Under the pieces are notes generated by a model. That model was not told the origin of the DNA. It was given only the letters and a program-made list of their open reading frames with translations, and did no database searches. Position numbers and translations under genes: made by a program. DNA of 64,000 nt from Sorghum bicolor (taxonomy: Eukaryota; Streptophyta; Magnoliopsida; Poales; Poaceae), in assembly GCF_000003195.3 (NCBI RefSeq), contig NC_012871.2, forward strand, positions 21,830,658-21,894,657, read 5' to 3'. Each line of letters opens with the position of its first letter. Position 1 is the stretch's first letter. Shown here piece after piece: positions 1 through 10,539 of the stretch.

Positions 1-363
1 GCATGTGGATTTGGGCAGCCCCCATGTAAATGGTGGTGTCCACCATGCTCAGGAACGGACGTCCCAAGATGATGGGGACGTTGGTGTTGGACCCCATGTC
101 CAACATGATGAAGTCAACCACGACGTAGGTGTTCTTGATCTTGATCAAGATGTCCCTTGCCAGTCCCTCTGGGAACCGGATGGTCTGATCTACCATCTGT
201 AGACGTACAAATGTGGGGTCCAAAGGTCCTCCTAACAGGTTATCATAAGTTACCTTGGATATGATGTTGACTCCTGATCCAAGGTCACAGAAGGCATTGT
301 TGAAGATCTGTGGTCCGATCTGGTAGGTGATTGTGGGCAGGCTTGGGTCGTCCCTCTTCAACG
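1..363 (-). pseudogene. Retropepsin (aspartic protease) fragment of an Athila-like Ty3/gypsy polyprotein
   Basis: The minus strand reads continuously as a retroviral-type aspartic protease. The active-site loop is CDLGSG (D-x-G type) followed by VNII, and the C-terminal hallmark ILGRPFL lies about 75 residues later. This arrangement is known from plant Ty3/gypsy polyproteins, where protease follows gag and precedes reverse transcriptase. The fragment runs off the left edge, so its reverse transcriptase would lie outside the window. It stops abruptly near 363-369, where unrelated sequence from the 3' region of element A begins. It differs in sequence from the Tat-type proteases further right. 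It is a remnant, not a host gene. Lineage assignment is by motif style only. Confidence 0.7.
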
Positions 364-620
364 GGAGGTGTGTTTATTGTAAACTTTGTATATAAAGTTT
401 GTAATAAAGTCCGAATTTTGAGAACCATGGTTTTGAGCGCTGTAAATAAATTTGCGTAAGTGATGTATCACTGAATCATGTTGAGTGCCCTTGAGTAGCT
501 TGTCAAGGAAAGTTATTGTCGCACTTGTCGAGTATTTTGCATATGTAAGAGTATATAGCAAAGAAGACAAACTTTATTATTATTCATTAAAAGAGAGGTA
601 CATGTAAGATATACTGAAAC

Positions 621-1724
621 TTAGGGATAGAAACGTCATAATTTGTCTATGTGCCATGAGTTGGGCAGGCTTGCTCCATCTGGGTACGCCAGTCTATAAG
701 ATGTAGGGCGTGTAACTTCGGCGACCACAAAAGGTCCCTCCTAGGGTGTAGATAACTTGTGCATTCCTTCCTGGCTTGTTTTCCATTTGAGTACCAGATC
801 ACCGACCACGAAGGAGCGGTCTTTGACGTTCTTGTTGTGGTATCGTGTTATGGACTCGAGATACTTTGCTGTTCGAAGGCAAGAAGCCAAATCTCTCTCT
901 TCTGTGCAGTTGATTTCGAGCTCTATGGCGAGTTCTGTTGAAGACTGGTCGAAATGCTCAACTCTTGGGGATCCAAAGGCTACGTCAGAGGGGAGCACTG
1001 CCTCAGCCCCATAAACCATAAAATGGGGGGATGCACCTGTGTTCCGACTAGGTTGTGTTCGGAGACCCCAGACCACTACTGGTAATTCTTTCATCCACCA
1101 TCCCGGCGCCCTGTCATTTTCCGTGTACAACCACTTTTTTAGAGCATCGATAATCATTCCGTTGGCTCGCTCAACTTGACCGTTGGCCCGAGGATGGGCC
1201 ACCGACACGTATTTTATGACTATGCCTCTTTCATCACAGAAGTCCCAGAATGTAGTGCCGGTGAACTGAGTGCCCAGGTTGGTGATTATGCTATTGGGAA
1301 TCCCGAATCTGTGTATAATTTGATTGAGGAATTCTACAGCCTTCTCGGAAGTTGCTTTGACCAGTGGCATGTACTCGATCCACTTGGAGAACTTGTCAAT
1401 TAGCACAAAAACGAATTTGAAATTGCCGGGAGCTGGTTTGAATGGCCCAATCCTGTCGAGGCCCCAACAGGCGAACGACCAAGACGACGGAATGGTCTAG
1501 ATCTCATGAGCAGGTACGTGGATCGTTTTAGCGAAGAACTGGCACCCTTCACAATGTCGGACCAGCTTCTCAGCGTCGGCAACTGCGGTTGGCCAATAAA
1601 AACATGCTCGGAAAGCCTTTCCGACCAACGTTCTAGAAGCAACGTGTATGTCGTCTAGCAGCTTGACGCCATCGTCTTGAGTTATGCATTTCAACAAGAC
1701 TTCTGAGCTTGCGCTCTTGCGCAT
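621..1724 (-). pseudogene. Element A integrase with chromatin-end C-terminus, inactive
   Basis: Integrase inserts reverse-transcribed DNA into the host genome. The minus strand shows the N-terminal zinc-finger end (HCEGCQ), the first core motif GLDRIGP, a second core motif with E in QVERANG, and a C-terminal stretch ending HIDKL-stop-RFYP. The second catalytic residue, normally Asp before -NGTQF, reads TNLGTQF, so Asp is replaced by Asn. The spacing to the Glu is still 35 residues. In-frame stops occur at 1497-1499 (TAG), 741-743 (TAG where family members have Trp before EGPF) and 636-638 (TGA where Arg is usual). Each fits a C-to-T or G-to-A change. The natural end is the TAA at 621-623. Confidence 0.85.
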
Positions 1725-2402
1725 GAGTTTACCGTCGACCAGTATATAGTTCTTGGCTCGTCGGATAAGACGTTCGTTCTCCGTTTTGTCTTGAAATCCC
1801 GAACCGTCCGAGAGGTACTTAGCGAAAGGAGCGCGCCAGTCGTTGCCATCGGTTGTCGGAGTGGTGTTTCCTACGAGCAGTGTCTTGTTGGGTGGCTTGT
1901 CGACCAGGTCTGTTCCGACGCTTGGTGTGTGAATGTCCTGAACAAAAACACCTTGCGGAATCTGGGCCCGGGATGATCCTAACTTTGACAGTGCATCTGC
2001 TGCTTGGTTCTTATCTCAGACCACGTGGATATACTCTATGCCATAAAAAATTGATTCCCACCTCTAGATTTCTTTGCAGTACAAGTCCATCTTCTCGTGA
2101 GTCGTGTCCCACTCCGTATTTAACTGGTTGATGACCAGGGCAGAGTCGCCGTAGACATAAAGGCGTTTGACTCCTAGTTCGACGGCCAATCGGATGCCAT
2201 GCAGGCATGCTTCATAATCGGCGACGTTATTGGATGCTGGAAAGAGGATCCTAAGGACGTAGCGAAGTTTGTCCTTGCTTGGTGAAATAAAGAGTATTCC
2301 GGCGCCGGCTCCATTGATATTTAGGGACCCGTCGAAGAACATTGACCAGTGATCGAAGACATCTGGAGAAGGTGGTGCGTTGAGATCCGTCCATTCTACG
2401 AT
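1725..2402 (-). pseudogene. Element A second RNase H (aRNH) and linker, split by element B
   Basis: The segment 2064-2402 encodes an RNase H fold with FFDGS at the first catalytic Asp, a Glu-containing ADYEACL helix and YGDSALVINQ around a later Asp. Tat-lineage elements are known for a second RNase H of this type placed between the RT-linked RNase H and the integrase. Below the stop at 2064-2066 the same frame continues toward the integrase with further stops, including a recognisable KNQAADALSKLG motif. The reading frame is interrupted at 2402/2407 by the target duplication and left LTR of element B. The upstream half lies at 17418 and above. Confidence 0.8.
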
Positions 2403-2407
2403 GAAGT

Positions 2408-3106
2408 TGTTGGTGCAAAAGCTGATCTGCAAACACAAAGGGCTAATACCCGATTCAAACGTTAAGGCGTGCCAGCCGATTTGACCTTACTATCGGCAAA
2501 GGTGGTAACTCGAATACTTTGGTCCCGACAACAGCGATGCGCCCGGATGTCACGGCCAAGAGGTATTCACGCGGAACTTGAGAATACGTCGAGCTTAAGT
2601 CGACGAATTCCTAAGAACTCGTAATGAAAAAGGAAAAAAGTATGACGAAGTCGTCGAAAAAGTAGATGCTTGGAATATGAGTAAAAACGTGTGTTTGATT
2701 GATTGATAGATGTCATTACAAGGCCCTAGGGTCTACATTTATACCCTGCTCAAAGAGCTACAACCAGACACGACTAGAATTTGAATTCCAAATTTAAACA
2801 GAATCCGTGTACAAAACGATCTAATTAACTGAGGAAAACGAAAAACTATCCTTTCGTGACAAACCAGAACACCCCCACCAGCCGATCGGCAACTTCCAGA
2901 CTCTCCCTTCGTACCATCGGCAGACTCCTTCGCTATAGCCATCGGCACAAACACATCATCACCTATGGACTTGGTCACGTTCAACCATCCTTCCATCGGC
3001 AACCATCTTCTTCGGCAATTCACCCTGTAGATAAAGCACCACCGTCTTATCTTGCCGATCTACACTTTACCGATCATGGACACGTGCCCAAAAAACGGTG
3101 TCAACA
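2408..3106 (-). repeat. Element B 3' LTR
   Basis: This 699-bp copy matches 16719-17417 along its whole length, with the same TGTTGG start and CAACA end. A TATA-like TATAAATG on the minus strand (plus 2736-2743) is a plausible core promoter. GAAGT at 2403-2407 is the left copy of the target duplication. Confidence 0.95.
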
Positions 3107-3120
3107 CATGCCCCCCAATT
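3107..3120 (-). other. Element B polypurine tract
   Basis: On the minus strand the sequence AATTGGGGGGCATG directly precedes the 3' LTR. This is where plus-strand DNA synthesis is primed in LTR retrotransposons. Position and purine content fit, and no other candidate is adjacent. Confidence 0.75.
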
Positions 3121-3260
3121 TCGGAGTATGAAATCATTAATGCTCCGAAATTTTCTGCAGTAATGATGCCTTTTTCCGCAATTAATGCTCTCAATCTGGT
3201 AACCGACAACCTTAATCTGAGCAATTCTGATTTGATTCTTCCGCAGATTCCTTGAAATCC

Positions 3261-3455
3261 TCAGCTTTCCAAACGGACATTTCCATTTTAGTCGCGTATC
3301 GGCAATACTACCGTTACAGGGACTTGCCGATGGACTGACCAGGACGCCCAAACCTTATCTTTCCAAACGGCTACCTCCACTTTATTCGCCCATCGGAAAT
3401 ATGACCGTTACAAGGCGCCGCCGATGGACCGACCAGGAGATCCCGCACAGTAAAA
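3261..3455 (+). repeat. Two-copy tandem repeat, period about 97 bp, upstream of the antisense gene
   Basis: Two diverged copies start at the CTTTCCAAACGG motif (about 3263 and 3360). Each continues through a GACCGTTACA-like motif and a GCCGATGGAC motif to GACCAGGA. The repeat lies just upstream of the TATA box of the antisense gene, so it could be a promoter repeat. That function is inference. Confidence 0.6.
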
Positions 3456-3602
3456 TATCTCTGGATAATGACCGCTTCCTGTCCAATCACCTGCACAATC
3501 CCTTGATTACCGTGCGAACAGTTACTAAATCTACCTGAGTACCCTCGGATTTCATGGATACGGCGAAGAGATAAGTCAACTTTGCCCTTGCCCGTTTTGT
3601 CC

Positions 3603-3610
3603 TATAAATA
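3603..3610 (+). promoter_or_regulatory. TATA box of the antisense plant-mobile-domain gene
   Basis: TATAAATA lies 158 bp upstream of the ATG at 3761, on the opposite strand to element B's own transcription. Initiation about 30 bases downstream would give a leader of roughly 125 bases. The box supports independent transcription of the antisense gene. Confidence 0.65.
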
Positions 3611-3907
3611 GTTCCTTCTCGGGTACTCCTTATCCATCACATCATTCCACAACCCCAACTTTACTTTCCCGGCGGCGGCGCTATTCAAGGTCTCCGAGAT
3701 CTCCGACGAAGTCCCTTCTTCACCAACTCCGAAGCCCTCGATCATCCTCCCCGTGGCAAGATGGCCGTCAACTTCATCGTTCCTGAGGTCAGTTCTTCAC
3801 TCCATCTCCTGTACTTTTTCTCGCACCCCTGTTCATCCGCAATCCATCTTACTGAATATTTTCTTTTTCTTTCTTTGTTTCTCTTTTTTTACCTTCAAAA
3901 CCATTAG

Positions 3908-5365
3908 GATTTGTCCAACAAAATTGTCATCCCCACCGATCAACCACACCTCCAATGCCTTGGCCCGTTAGGGAACCCAGATCCAACCGATCTCATTAAC
4001 ACAGAAACCAACAGGATTCCTTTTAGGGCCGAGAACTTTTCTTTGGATCTGTGGAAGGATACTTTCCGTTCTTGGCCTAGCCCTACTGTAGGATGGACGG
4101 ATTGGTTTTTAAGGGTCAGCAACTCAAATGAAGTCCAGTGGGGTGAGAGAATGCTAGACCAATGCATTAGGTTGTCCATTGCCGATATGCATAGGAATGA
4201 ATCACTGCTGATAGCTGCATCATATTTCTGGTCAGACACGCTCAATGCCTTTGTCTTTGGCCACGGCCCTGCTTCCCCTACACTTGCCGATGTGGCTATG
4301 CTTACGGGCCTAGATGTATCTTCTGCCGATAGCACCCATTTCTTCGATACCAAACCCAAGGCCAAGGTATAAACTCGTGCTATCGGCGGTTGGTCAGGGT
4401 ACATCCAAAAATACAGCCGAACAGGCCCTGTCAACATAAAAGAGCAGACCTGCTTCCTGAACATGTGGTTAGATAAGTTCGTGTTTTGCGGCCGATCGGC
4501 AGGACCAACCTCCGTCTACTTAGCAGCAGCAGAAAATCTGGCTAATGGTGGTCGATTTCCCCTCGGCCGATACCTGCTTGGTGCAGCCTACCACCTCCTT
4601 CACCAAGTGACTAGGAAACTCTTACTTGGTCAGTCTATCGGCAACTTAGGAGGTCCCTGGTGGTTCATCAACATGTGGCTCAATCTCCATCTGCACAAGC
4701 GCCTCGAGTTTGACCTTTTCGCGCAGCGTTTTCCAAGGGATATAGCCGAGAACCACGAACTGGATGAAGAAGAATCGGCCACACGCCCTCTCCTGAATTT
4801 CGGTGAAGCTATCATAGTCCTCCCTGGCTCAGGGGGTAATGCAGACCAGGTCAGCCGATTCTTCCAGACTTTGTATGAAGGCTTGACCAGAGAGGAGCGA
4901 GCATGGTTAGCTTATGACGATCCAGATAGTATGTTTCCTCTGGTCTTCAACCCGTTCAATGATGCCCTTGACACGGATCATGAAGTGAAGATGGCACTGA
5001 TCACCCCCAGAGCTATACCAGTGAATTTCTTTGGTAGTGGGAAAAACTCCATCCAGACCTACGAGTTTTATAACACATCGGCATTAGCTCGTCAATTAGC
5101 TTTCGGCCAGCTGCCGATTGCACTCTGTTATGCCGATGTGATAAAACCCAGAGAAGCCATCACTAGCCTTCTTGAATGGATTCGAGTAGCCCAACTGCCA
5201 TCAAGTGCCGATACAGATGTAGACCTGTCAGAGTGGGTTCCAGCCGCTTTCATCACTCAGGCATACAAGCAATGGTGGGCAGAATGGAAGGAACATCTGT
5301 TCTGCAGATCGGCTCTCACATATCGCGGCATGATCGACCCCGAGTACGAAGTTCCCGATGGCACT
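3908..5365 (+). pseudogene. Exon 2 of the antisense gene: plant mobile domain
   Basis: This 486-codon exon stays in one frame across an in-frame TAA at 4370-4372. The frame continues at once with TRAIGGWSGYIQKYS, so the stop looks like a point mutation and not a splice site. The N-terminal half holds the W-rich PMD motifs and the FGHGP-SPTLADVAMLTGL signature. The C-terminal half holds GGPWWFINMWL and other conserved aromatic segments. The acceptor TTAG at 3904-3907 and the donor GTAAGT at 5366 define the ends. PMD domains occur in host MAIL1/MAIN-type proteins and in several plant transposons. The sequence is rich in the hexamers GCCGAT and ATCGGC. Confidence 0.85.
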
Positions 5366-5582
5366 GTAAGTATTTTCGAACTGATGTTTCAATTTTTTCA
5401 TTTTTATTTCCATCGGTAACTTACTCTTTGTGTGACCTGCAGGTTGACAACATCCCTCCATCGGTCAGCAGGAGTGGCAAGCCGATTGATCTGTTTACAT
5501 CAGGTCCAATTTCTTCAACCGGCCACAACGCTCCTACCCAGGCAGCCATTGTGCATCGAGGCATACGCCTTAAGAAAGTTAC

Positions 5583-5990
5583 TGTTGACGAAAGCTGGTC
5601 GGCAGTCTACCTTGGGGTATACCCACGGTAGTAGTTTATCGATAGACGGTGCGCAAACTACGAACCCGATGGTGACGCAAGACACGGACAAGCTTTTTAT
5701 CCAGGTTCGGCCGCCGAGTTGGCGTAATACCTACGTCCTGCGTCTGGTTGTATTGATTTGTGTTGAGAGAATAATGTGTATGATCTGTCCTCTAGGGGAC
5801 CCCTACCCCTCCTTATATATCCTGAAGGGACAGAGTTACAAGCAAAGTATCCTATTTGGTACAATATCTTGTAGCCTTGCGGTGCACATCGACCAGTCGT
5901 GCGCCGCACGTCTTTATCCTGTGAGCCGAGCCACCTCTGATGGTGCGGCCCATATAGGCCCATGAGGGTATAGGGGTTTATACCCCCACA
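5583..5990 (-). repeat. Element C 3' LTR
   Basis: This 408-bp copy starts TGTTGACG on the plus strand and ends ACCCCCACA. A TATA-like ATATATAAGG lies on the minus strand (plus 5811-5820). The sequence next to it, GCTAGTCCCCGAGC, reads on the minus strand as a purine-rich primer tract. Confidence 0.92.
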
Positions 5991-6494
5991 GCTAGTCCCC
6001 GAGCACCATGTATTGTGATGTAACACACCGTCTTAAGCTTCTTCGATCAGTGAGGCTTGACGTCTTCAATAAGCAGGAAAGTCGTCCAAACAGTTGCAAC
6101 AGTATTTTGACCAACTCAAAAGACAGTTGATCAACATTGACATCGAAGAAGCAGGTTGTTCGAAGAATGCATGGTGCTCTTAATAAAAAAGATTTCTTTC
6201 CTGGTGAAGTATGCCCACTTTACTTTTCTGAAAAGTATAGTCTTTCAAAAAGCAAGCATATTCACCGCAAGGTGAAGTGTGCCCACTTAGTCCCCGAGCC
6301 TGGTAGTAGGTGACGTAGGCACGTGGTGCCAGGGTCAAAAGAAAAGTCCTCAAAAAAATTCTGAAACTGAGATGTATCGCCAGATGCATCGTACCGATGT
6401 AGTCCCCGAGCTTGCTGGAAGGCGAAGTATGAGCCTTGTAGCAAGGTCTAAAAAATTGAATTTACCAGTCCATCTGCAATTGAATAGACTAATC

Positions 6495-6880
6495 GACCAG
6501 TCCCCGAGCATATAACGCTCGGTGGTCGGTACAGTCCCCGAATTCTCAAATTGGTGAGCTGGTCGACCAGTCCCCGAGCGTATAGTGCTCGGTGGTCGGT
6601 ACAGTCCCAAAAGTCTCAAATTGGTGAGCTGGTCGAACAGTCCCCGAGCGTATAGTGCTCGGTGGTCGGCACAGTCTTCGAGCACAGCATAGAGAGTAGT
6701 CGACAAGTCCCCGATCGTGGTTGGGAATGTAAACATGCTCGGTGGTCGGCACAGTCTTCGAGCACAGCATAGAGAGTAGTCGACAAGTCCCCGAGCGTGG
6801 TTGGGAACGTAAACGTGCTCGGTGGTCGGAGCAGTCCCCGGGCACAGCGTAGGGAATAGTCGACGAGTCTTCGAGCGTAG
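6495..6880. repeat. Tandem repeat block inside element C (three units of 70 bp, then two of 80 bp)
   Basis: Units begin with GACCAGTCCCCGAG-like motifs at 6495, 6565 and 6635 (period 70). A second subtype begins GACAAGTCCCCGA at 6702 and 6782, with a partial unit at 6862 (period 80). Each unit contains GCTCGGTGGTCGG. Internal tandem repeats are common in non-autonomous LTR elements. No coding function is visible. Confidence 0.85.
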
Positions 6881-7739
6881 CTTGTCGACTGGGCCAAACT
6901 CCTGAAAAATAAATATAAAGAATTGGTAGTACATGATGTATGAATAACCTTTAGATAAAAAATCAGTACTAAGTTTTAGATTTTTTGTTATAAAATTAGC
7001 ATGAGTAGCTAATTCGTCCTAGAGCTTGTACCAGCTCTGGTCTAGCCAACAATCAGCATGAGGTGCGGAACCTAGACATGCGTGGGATTGCCAGCCTCGT
7101 CAGAGAGCTACTGCCAACCACCCGGAACGCAGAGGGCGGATCTCATGCACGTGTAGGGAGGAGTCGGAGACAGTACCGGCTCTGGAAAACTCGTGTAGGA
7201 GAAAAAACTAGTCGGCTAACCAAAAAGTTGTTTTTGAAGGATAATAAAAAATATTATGCCAAAAATAAATAAAATATTAGAAGTGTACTTATCTTTGGAC
7301 GAAAGTCTGGTCGGTGGTGACAGAATTGTCTGGCCCTCGAGCTTTTTGACTTTCTGTCATGACGGTGGTCGCTGTTGTCATAGCGTCGTTCTTCGCGGCG
7401 ATTATTGTGACCGGTGGTCAGAGCAAGTAGGCCAAACAATTTGGTCGATGGCCCGAGCAGGTCGATGTCGTCGATCTGCCTCTCTTTGTAGTAGGGAAGC
7501 AGGTGACGCATCATCGGCGTGGTCGGAGACGTTGTTGGAGTAGTCGGAGTCGTAGCCAGCGTGGTTGAAGCCGCCGCCGACGTTGATGAAGAAGTGGTTG
7601 GCGCAGATCGGATCTACACCTCCTCTGTGGTCGTGGCGGTGAAGCTGTTGAAGCTGACGGTGAACGTGAAGTCGCCCGCCATGGCCACGAAGTCGGGGAT
7701 GATGACCATCTTGTTCGTCGGGAGAGCTGTACGCACACC

Positions 7740-7757
7740 CCCTACCTGGCGCGCCAC
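7740..7757 (-). other. Element C primer-binding site
   Basis: The minus strand reads GTGGCGCGCCAGGTAGGG directly after the 5' LTR (7758-8165). The same core, with one base changed, follows the LTR of element D at 31957. It is the expected tRNA primer site; the tRNA was not checked. Confidence 0.75.
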
Positions 7758-8165
7758 TGTCGACGAAAGCTGGTCGGCAGTCTACCTTGGGGTATACCCA
7801 CGGTAGTAGTTTATCGGTAGACGGTGCGCAAACTACGAACCCGATGGTGACGCAAGACACGGACAAGCTTTTTATCCAGGTTCGGCCGCCGAGTTGGCGT
7901 AATACCTACGTCCTGCGTCTGGTTGTATTGATTTGTGTTGAGAGAATAATGTGTATGATCTGTCCTCTAGGGGACCCCTGCCCCTCCTTATATATCCTGA
8001 TGGGATAGAGTTACAAGCAAAGTATCCTATTTGGTACAATATCTTGTAGCCTTGCGGTGCACATCGACCAGTCGTGCGCCGCACGTCTTTATCCTGTGGG
8101 CCGAGCCACCTCTGATGGTGCGGCCCATATAGGCCCATGAGGGTATAGGGGTTTATACCCCCACA
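7758..8165 (-). repeat. Element C 5' LTR
   Basis: This second 408-bp copy starts TGTCGACG on the plus strand and ends ACCCCCACA, followed by ATTAC. It is the promoter-bearing LTR for minus-strand transcription. A TATA-like motif lies at plus 7987-7996. Confidence 0.92.
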
Positions 8166-8942
8166 ATTACCACTAGGAGAACTCAGACATCACCATCAGT
8201 AGCTGCTTCCACCCTAGCACAGGCTTTTAAGGTAACTGTTAAACCTCTTCATTCATACCGATCTTACTTTTACATCGGCCACATTGATACTCACAAATTC
8301 TCCTTTCTGTAACAGCAAACCAGCGCATCGGCAAGAACAAAAAGCACAAGTGTCGATGCCCCCCAGTCCAGCCAGCAGAAGAGAAAAGGTGCCAAGAGTA
8401 CCAGGGCACACACGAAGCGCCAGAAAGTGGCAACTCCTCCTCCTCTTCCGGTATCTCCCATTCCGGTGGAATCCTCTCCTTCTCCCCCAGAAACAGAGAC
8501 TCAGCAAGTACCATCTCCCCCTCAACCGCAAGAAGTACCACAGGCGGAAGAGTCCCAGCAAGAAGAACCTCAATTAGAAGCACCCCCGCTAGAAGACACA
8601 TCAGCCGATGTAGGCGAGCAAACTACCGATCCGGCAGGTTCAATCATATCATCGGTAGTTTCTTCAATCCTGACAAGCATCGTCCCTCCTCAAGGTAACA
8701 CATTTTCATAACTCTACTGCCGATGAACTTATTCTTTTTCAGCCTGATAACCCCTTCTATTAATTTTCAGTTGACGTAGTTCCATCGGCAACTCTGGCCG
8801 ATCAATCCATGGCTCCATCGGCATCTTCCAGTCAAAGGCGAGAGATTGCTTTGAAACAAGTAAGACATCTAATCTCCATCAGTATTACTTGCCGATGCTC
8901 TGACCATAGAATGACTTATTTTGTTTTCTTTTTTAAGAACAG

Positions 8943-9632
8943 GATTCTCCCGACAGCCTATTCTCCTTTGCCATTGACATCTCCGAAGATGAAGGTGAGG
9001 AAGCAAGTTCCTCCCGGGCAGTTGGGATCGCATCGGCAGAGATCAGGGCTAAACTGGAAGAACTGTCGGCTCTCCTCCATCAAGACACAGCTCAACTGAT
9101 CGATGACTCTGACTCGGCCAAGGTTCTGTTCAAGACCCTCAGAGGCCAGATTCCTGCCGATGCTGAAGAAATCCTCTTCCAAGCCGCACATCTGGAGAGT
9201 CGTCAGCTGCAGTACCAGAGGGCCGCCCGGCGCCTTGCCGATAGAGCTGCTCAGACCCGGCTTTCTGAGGAGATGATGAAAGAGAAGCTCCTAACCGATG
9301 AAAAGCACAAGAACATCGGCACCTTGAAGTCTTCAGGAGACGCACTGAAGCAGAATATCTCTGATTTATCGGCAAAAAGAGAAGCCCTGTTGGCAGAACT
9401 CAAGCAAGTGGAGGACGCCCTATCCCAAGCCCAACAGGAAGAGAGTCAACTGCCAGAGACAATCAAGCTCCTTGAACAAGAACAAAACGCCCATGGTCGC
9501 AAAGCACTGCAGTTGAAGAAGAAGTTGAAGCTGATAGAAGGTTCTGCCGATGACGACGTGAAGGAGATAGAAGAAGCCAACCAAATTCGGCTGCGCGCCA
9601 TATCGGCGATCCAGGCGTTGTTGAACACCTGA
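8943..9632 (+). pseudogene. Last exon of the antisense gene: charged coiled-coil tail
   Basis: The exon starts after the acceptor AACAG at 8938-8942 and runs 229 codons to TGA at 9630-9632. It is rich in Lys, Glu, Gln, Leu and Ala with regular leucine spacing, for example KLEELSALL, LAELKQVEDAL and LKKKLKLIEG. This suggests a coiled coil and hence self-association or partner binding. No stop or frameshift is seen in this exon. Expression is unlikely to reach it because of the upstream stop and the element C insertion. Confidence 0.8.
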
Positions 9633-9792
9633 ACCTTTCATCAGCAATACATCCTTGCCCCTCTGCATTTTCTAGTTCTCTCGTTGTTTTAGTCTAGCCG
9701 ATAGGACTGTTATCGGCATCTTTTGAAACACTAAGTCCGGCCCCAAACATATTTCAATCCAGCCGATAGGAGTGTTATCGGTATTTAAACTT
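9633..9792. other. Spacer between convergent genes of element B, with two similar hairpins
   Basis: This gap separates the antisense gene's stop from the end of the integrase frame. It contains two inverted pairs: GCCGATA with TATCGGC at about 9697-9717, and a near copy at about 9763-9781. Both would fold into short hairpins on either strand. The position between two convergent transcripts suggests a role in 3'-end formation, which is inference. Confidence 0.55.
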
Positions 9793-10539
9793 TTATGCAT
9801 CGACCCATATACTAGGGTAGTACTTCTTTAAATATTTGCCATTTAATGCTCTAGGAAATTCAACTCCTTCGAGAGTTTCTAAAATGTAGGCATTGCCAGG
9901 AGCCGATCGACTTATCCGATAGGGACCCTCCCAATTGGGAGACCATTTTCCAAACTTTGGACTTTTAGTCCCGATCGGTAAAATTAATTTCCATACCAAG
10001 TCTCCATCGGCAAACTCCGTAGCCTTCACCTTCTTATCGTACCATCTGGCAATTCTTTTCTTATTCTCCTCTATACTCATCAAAGCCCTTAACCGATGTC
10101 CTGCTAGATCATCTAACTCATCGGTCATCAAAGTGGTATAATCATCAGCAGCCAACTGATCTTGAAAGGATAATCGCCTAGACCCAGCCTTAATTTCCCA
10201 AGGCAACACTGCATCATGCCCATACACCAATTGATAGGGCGAAACCTTGGTCGATCCATGACAAGCCATCCGGTATGACCACAAAGCTTCATTTAACAAC
10301 GTATGCCACTTTCTAGGATTTTCTTCAATCTTCCGTTTAATAAGCTTAATAATTCCTTTGTTAGACGCCTCGGCCTGCCCATTAGCTTGAGCATAGTAAG
10401 GAGAAGAGTTTAACACTTTAATCCCCATACCGATTGCGAATTCATCAAACTCCCCTGATGTGAACATAGTGCCTTGATCGGTAGTAATTGTTTGAGGAAT
10501 CCCAAATCGGTAAATGATGTGCTCTTTCACAAAAACCAA
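9793..10539 (-). pseudogene. Element B integrase core and C-terminus (frameshifted from pol)
   Basis: The frame holds the second and third integrase catalytic residues: Asp in TTDQGTMF (residue 21) and Glu in QAEASNK (residue 57), exactly 35 residues apart as in DD35E integrases. It ends GKYLKKYYPSIWVDA at 9793. The first catalytic Asp, in WAIDLIGQ, sits in the preceding frame. The two frames overlap near 10535, where a run of five T on the minus strand breaks continuity, and one base fewer would join them. Catalytic residues are therefore intact and the only visible damage is a one-base homopolymer change. Confidence 0.88.

Larger units (their letters stand above)
5583..8165 (-). mobile_element. 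Element C: 2,583-bp non-autonomous LTR retrotransposon inside the antisense gene
   Basis: Two 408-bp LTRs (5583-5990 and 7758-8165) differ at about six positions. The flanks GTTAC (5578-5582) and ATTAC (8166-8170) are an imperfect 5-bp target duplication; removing the element rejoins exon 3 of the host gene in frame. The LTR ends and the GGCGCGCCAGGTAGGGG primer site match the style of element D and of RIRE2-like elements. The interior of 1,767 bp has no pol genes. It keeps only a leader with a short gag-like start on the minus strand (from about 7703 down) and a tandem-repeat block. Movement would need proteins from a related full-length element. Confidence 0.92.
3761..9632 (+). pseudogene. 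Antisense six-exon gene of element B: plant mobile domain plus coiled coil (Grande gene-23 type), broken
   Basis: Exons fit 3761-3787, 3908-5365, 5443-5582 joined to 8171-8231, 8316-8694, 8771-8859 and 8943-9632. All introns are GT-AG, 76-120 bp, and all phases agree, giving 947 codons before the TGA. Exon 2 carries the plant mobile domain (PMD), with LWKDTFRSWP and FGHGPASPTLADVAMLTGL. Exon 4 has a basic KRKGAK region followed by a Pro/Gln/Glu-rich stretch. Exon 6 is a long charged helix with heptad spacing, probably a coiled coil. Antisense ORFs in this position are known in Tat elements and PMD proteins are linked to gene silencing; the role here is unknown. It is broken by TAA at 4370-4372 (codon 164) and by element C inside exon 3. 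Confidence 0.85.

Noticed and set aside
3911..4372. Reading 4370 as a genuine stop that makes two separate antisense genes
   Set aside because: The same frame continues directly with conserved-looking sequence up to the donor at 5366, so a nonsense mutation is the simpler explanation.
6180..6934. Minus-strand frames of up to 194 codons in element C
   Set aside because: They lie over the 70-80-bp tandem repeats, which keep several frames open at once. The protein sequence simply repeats.
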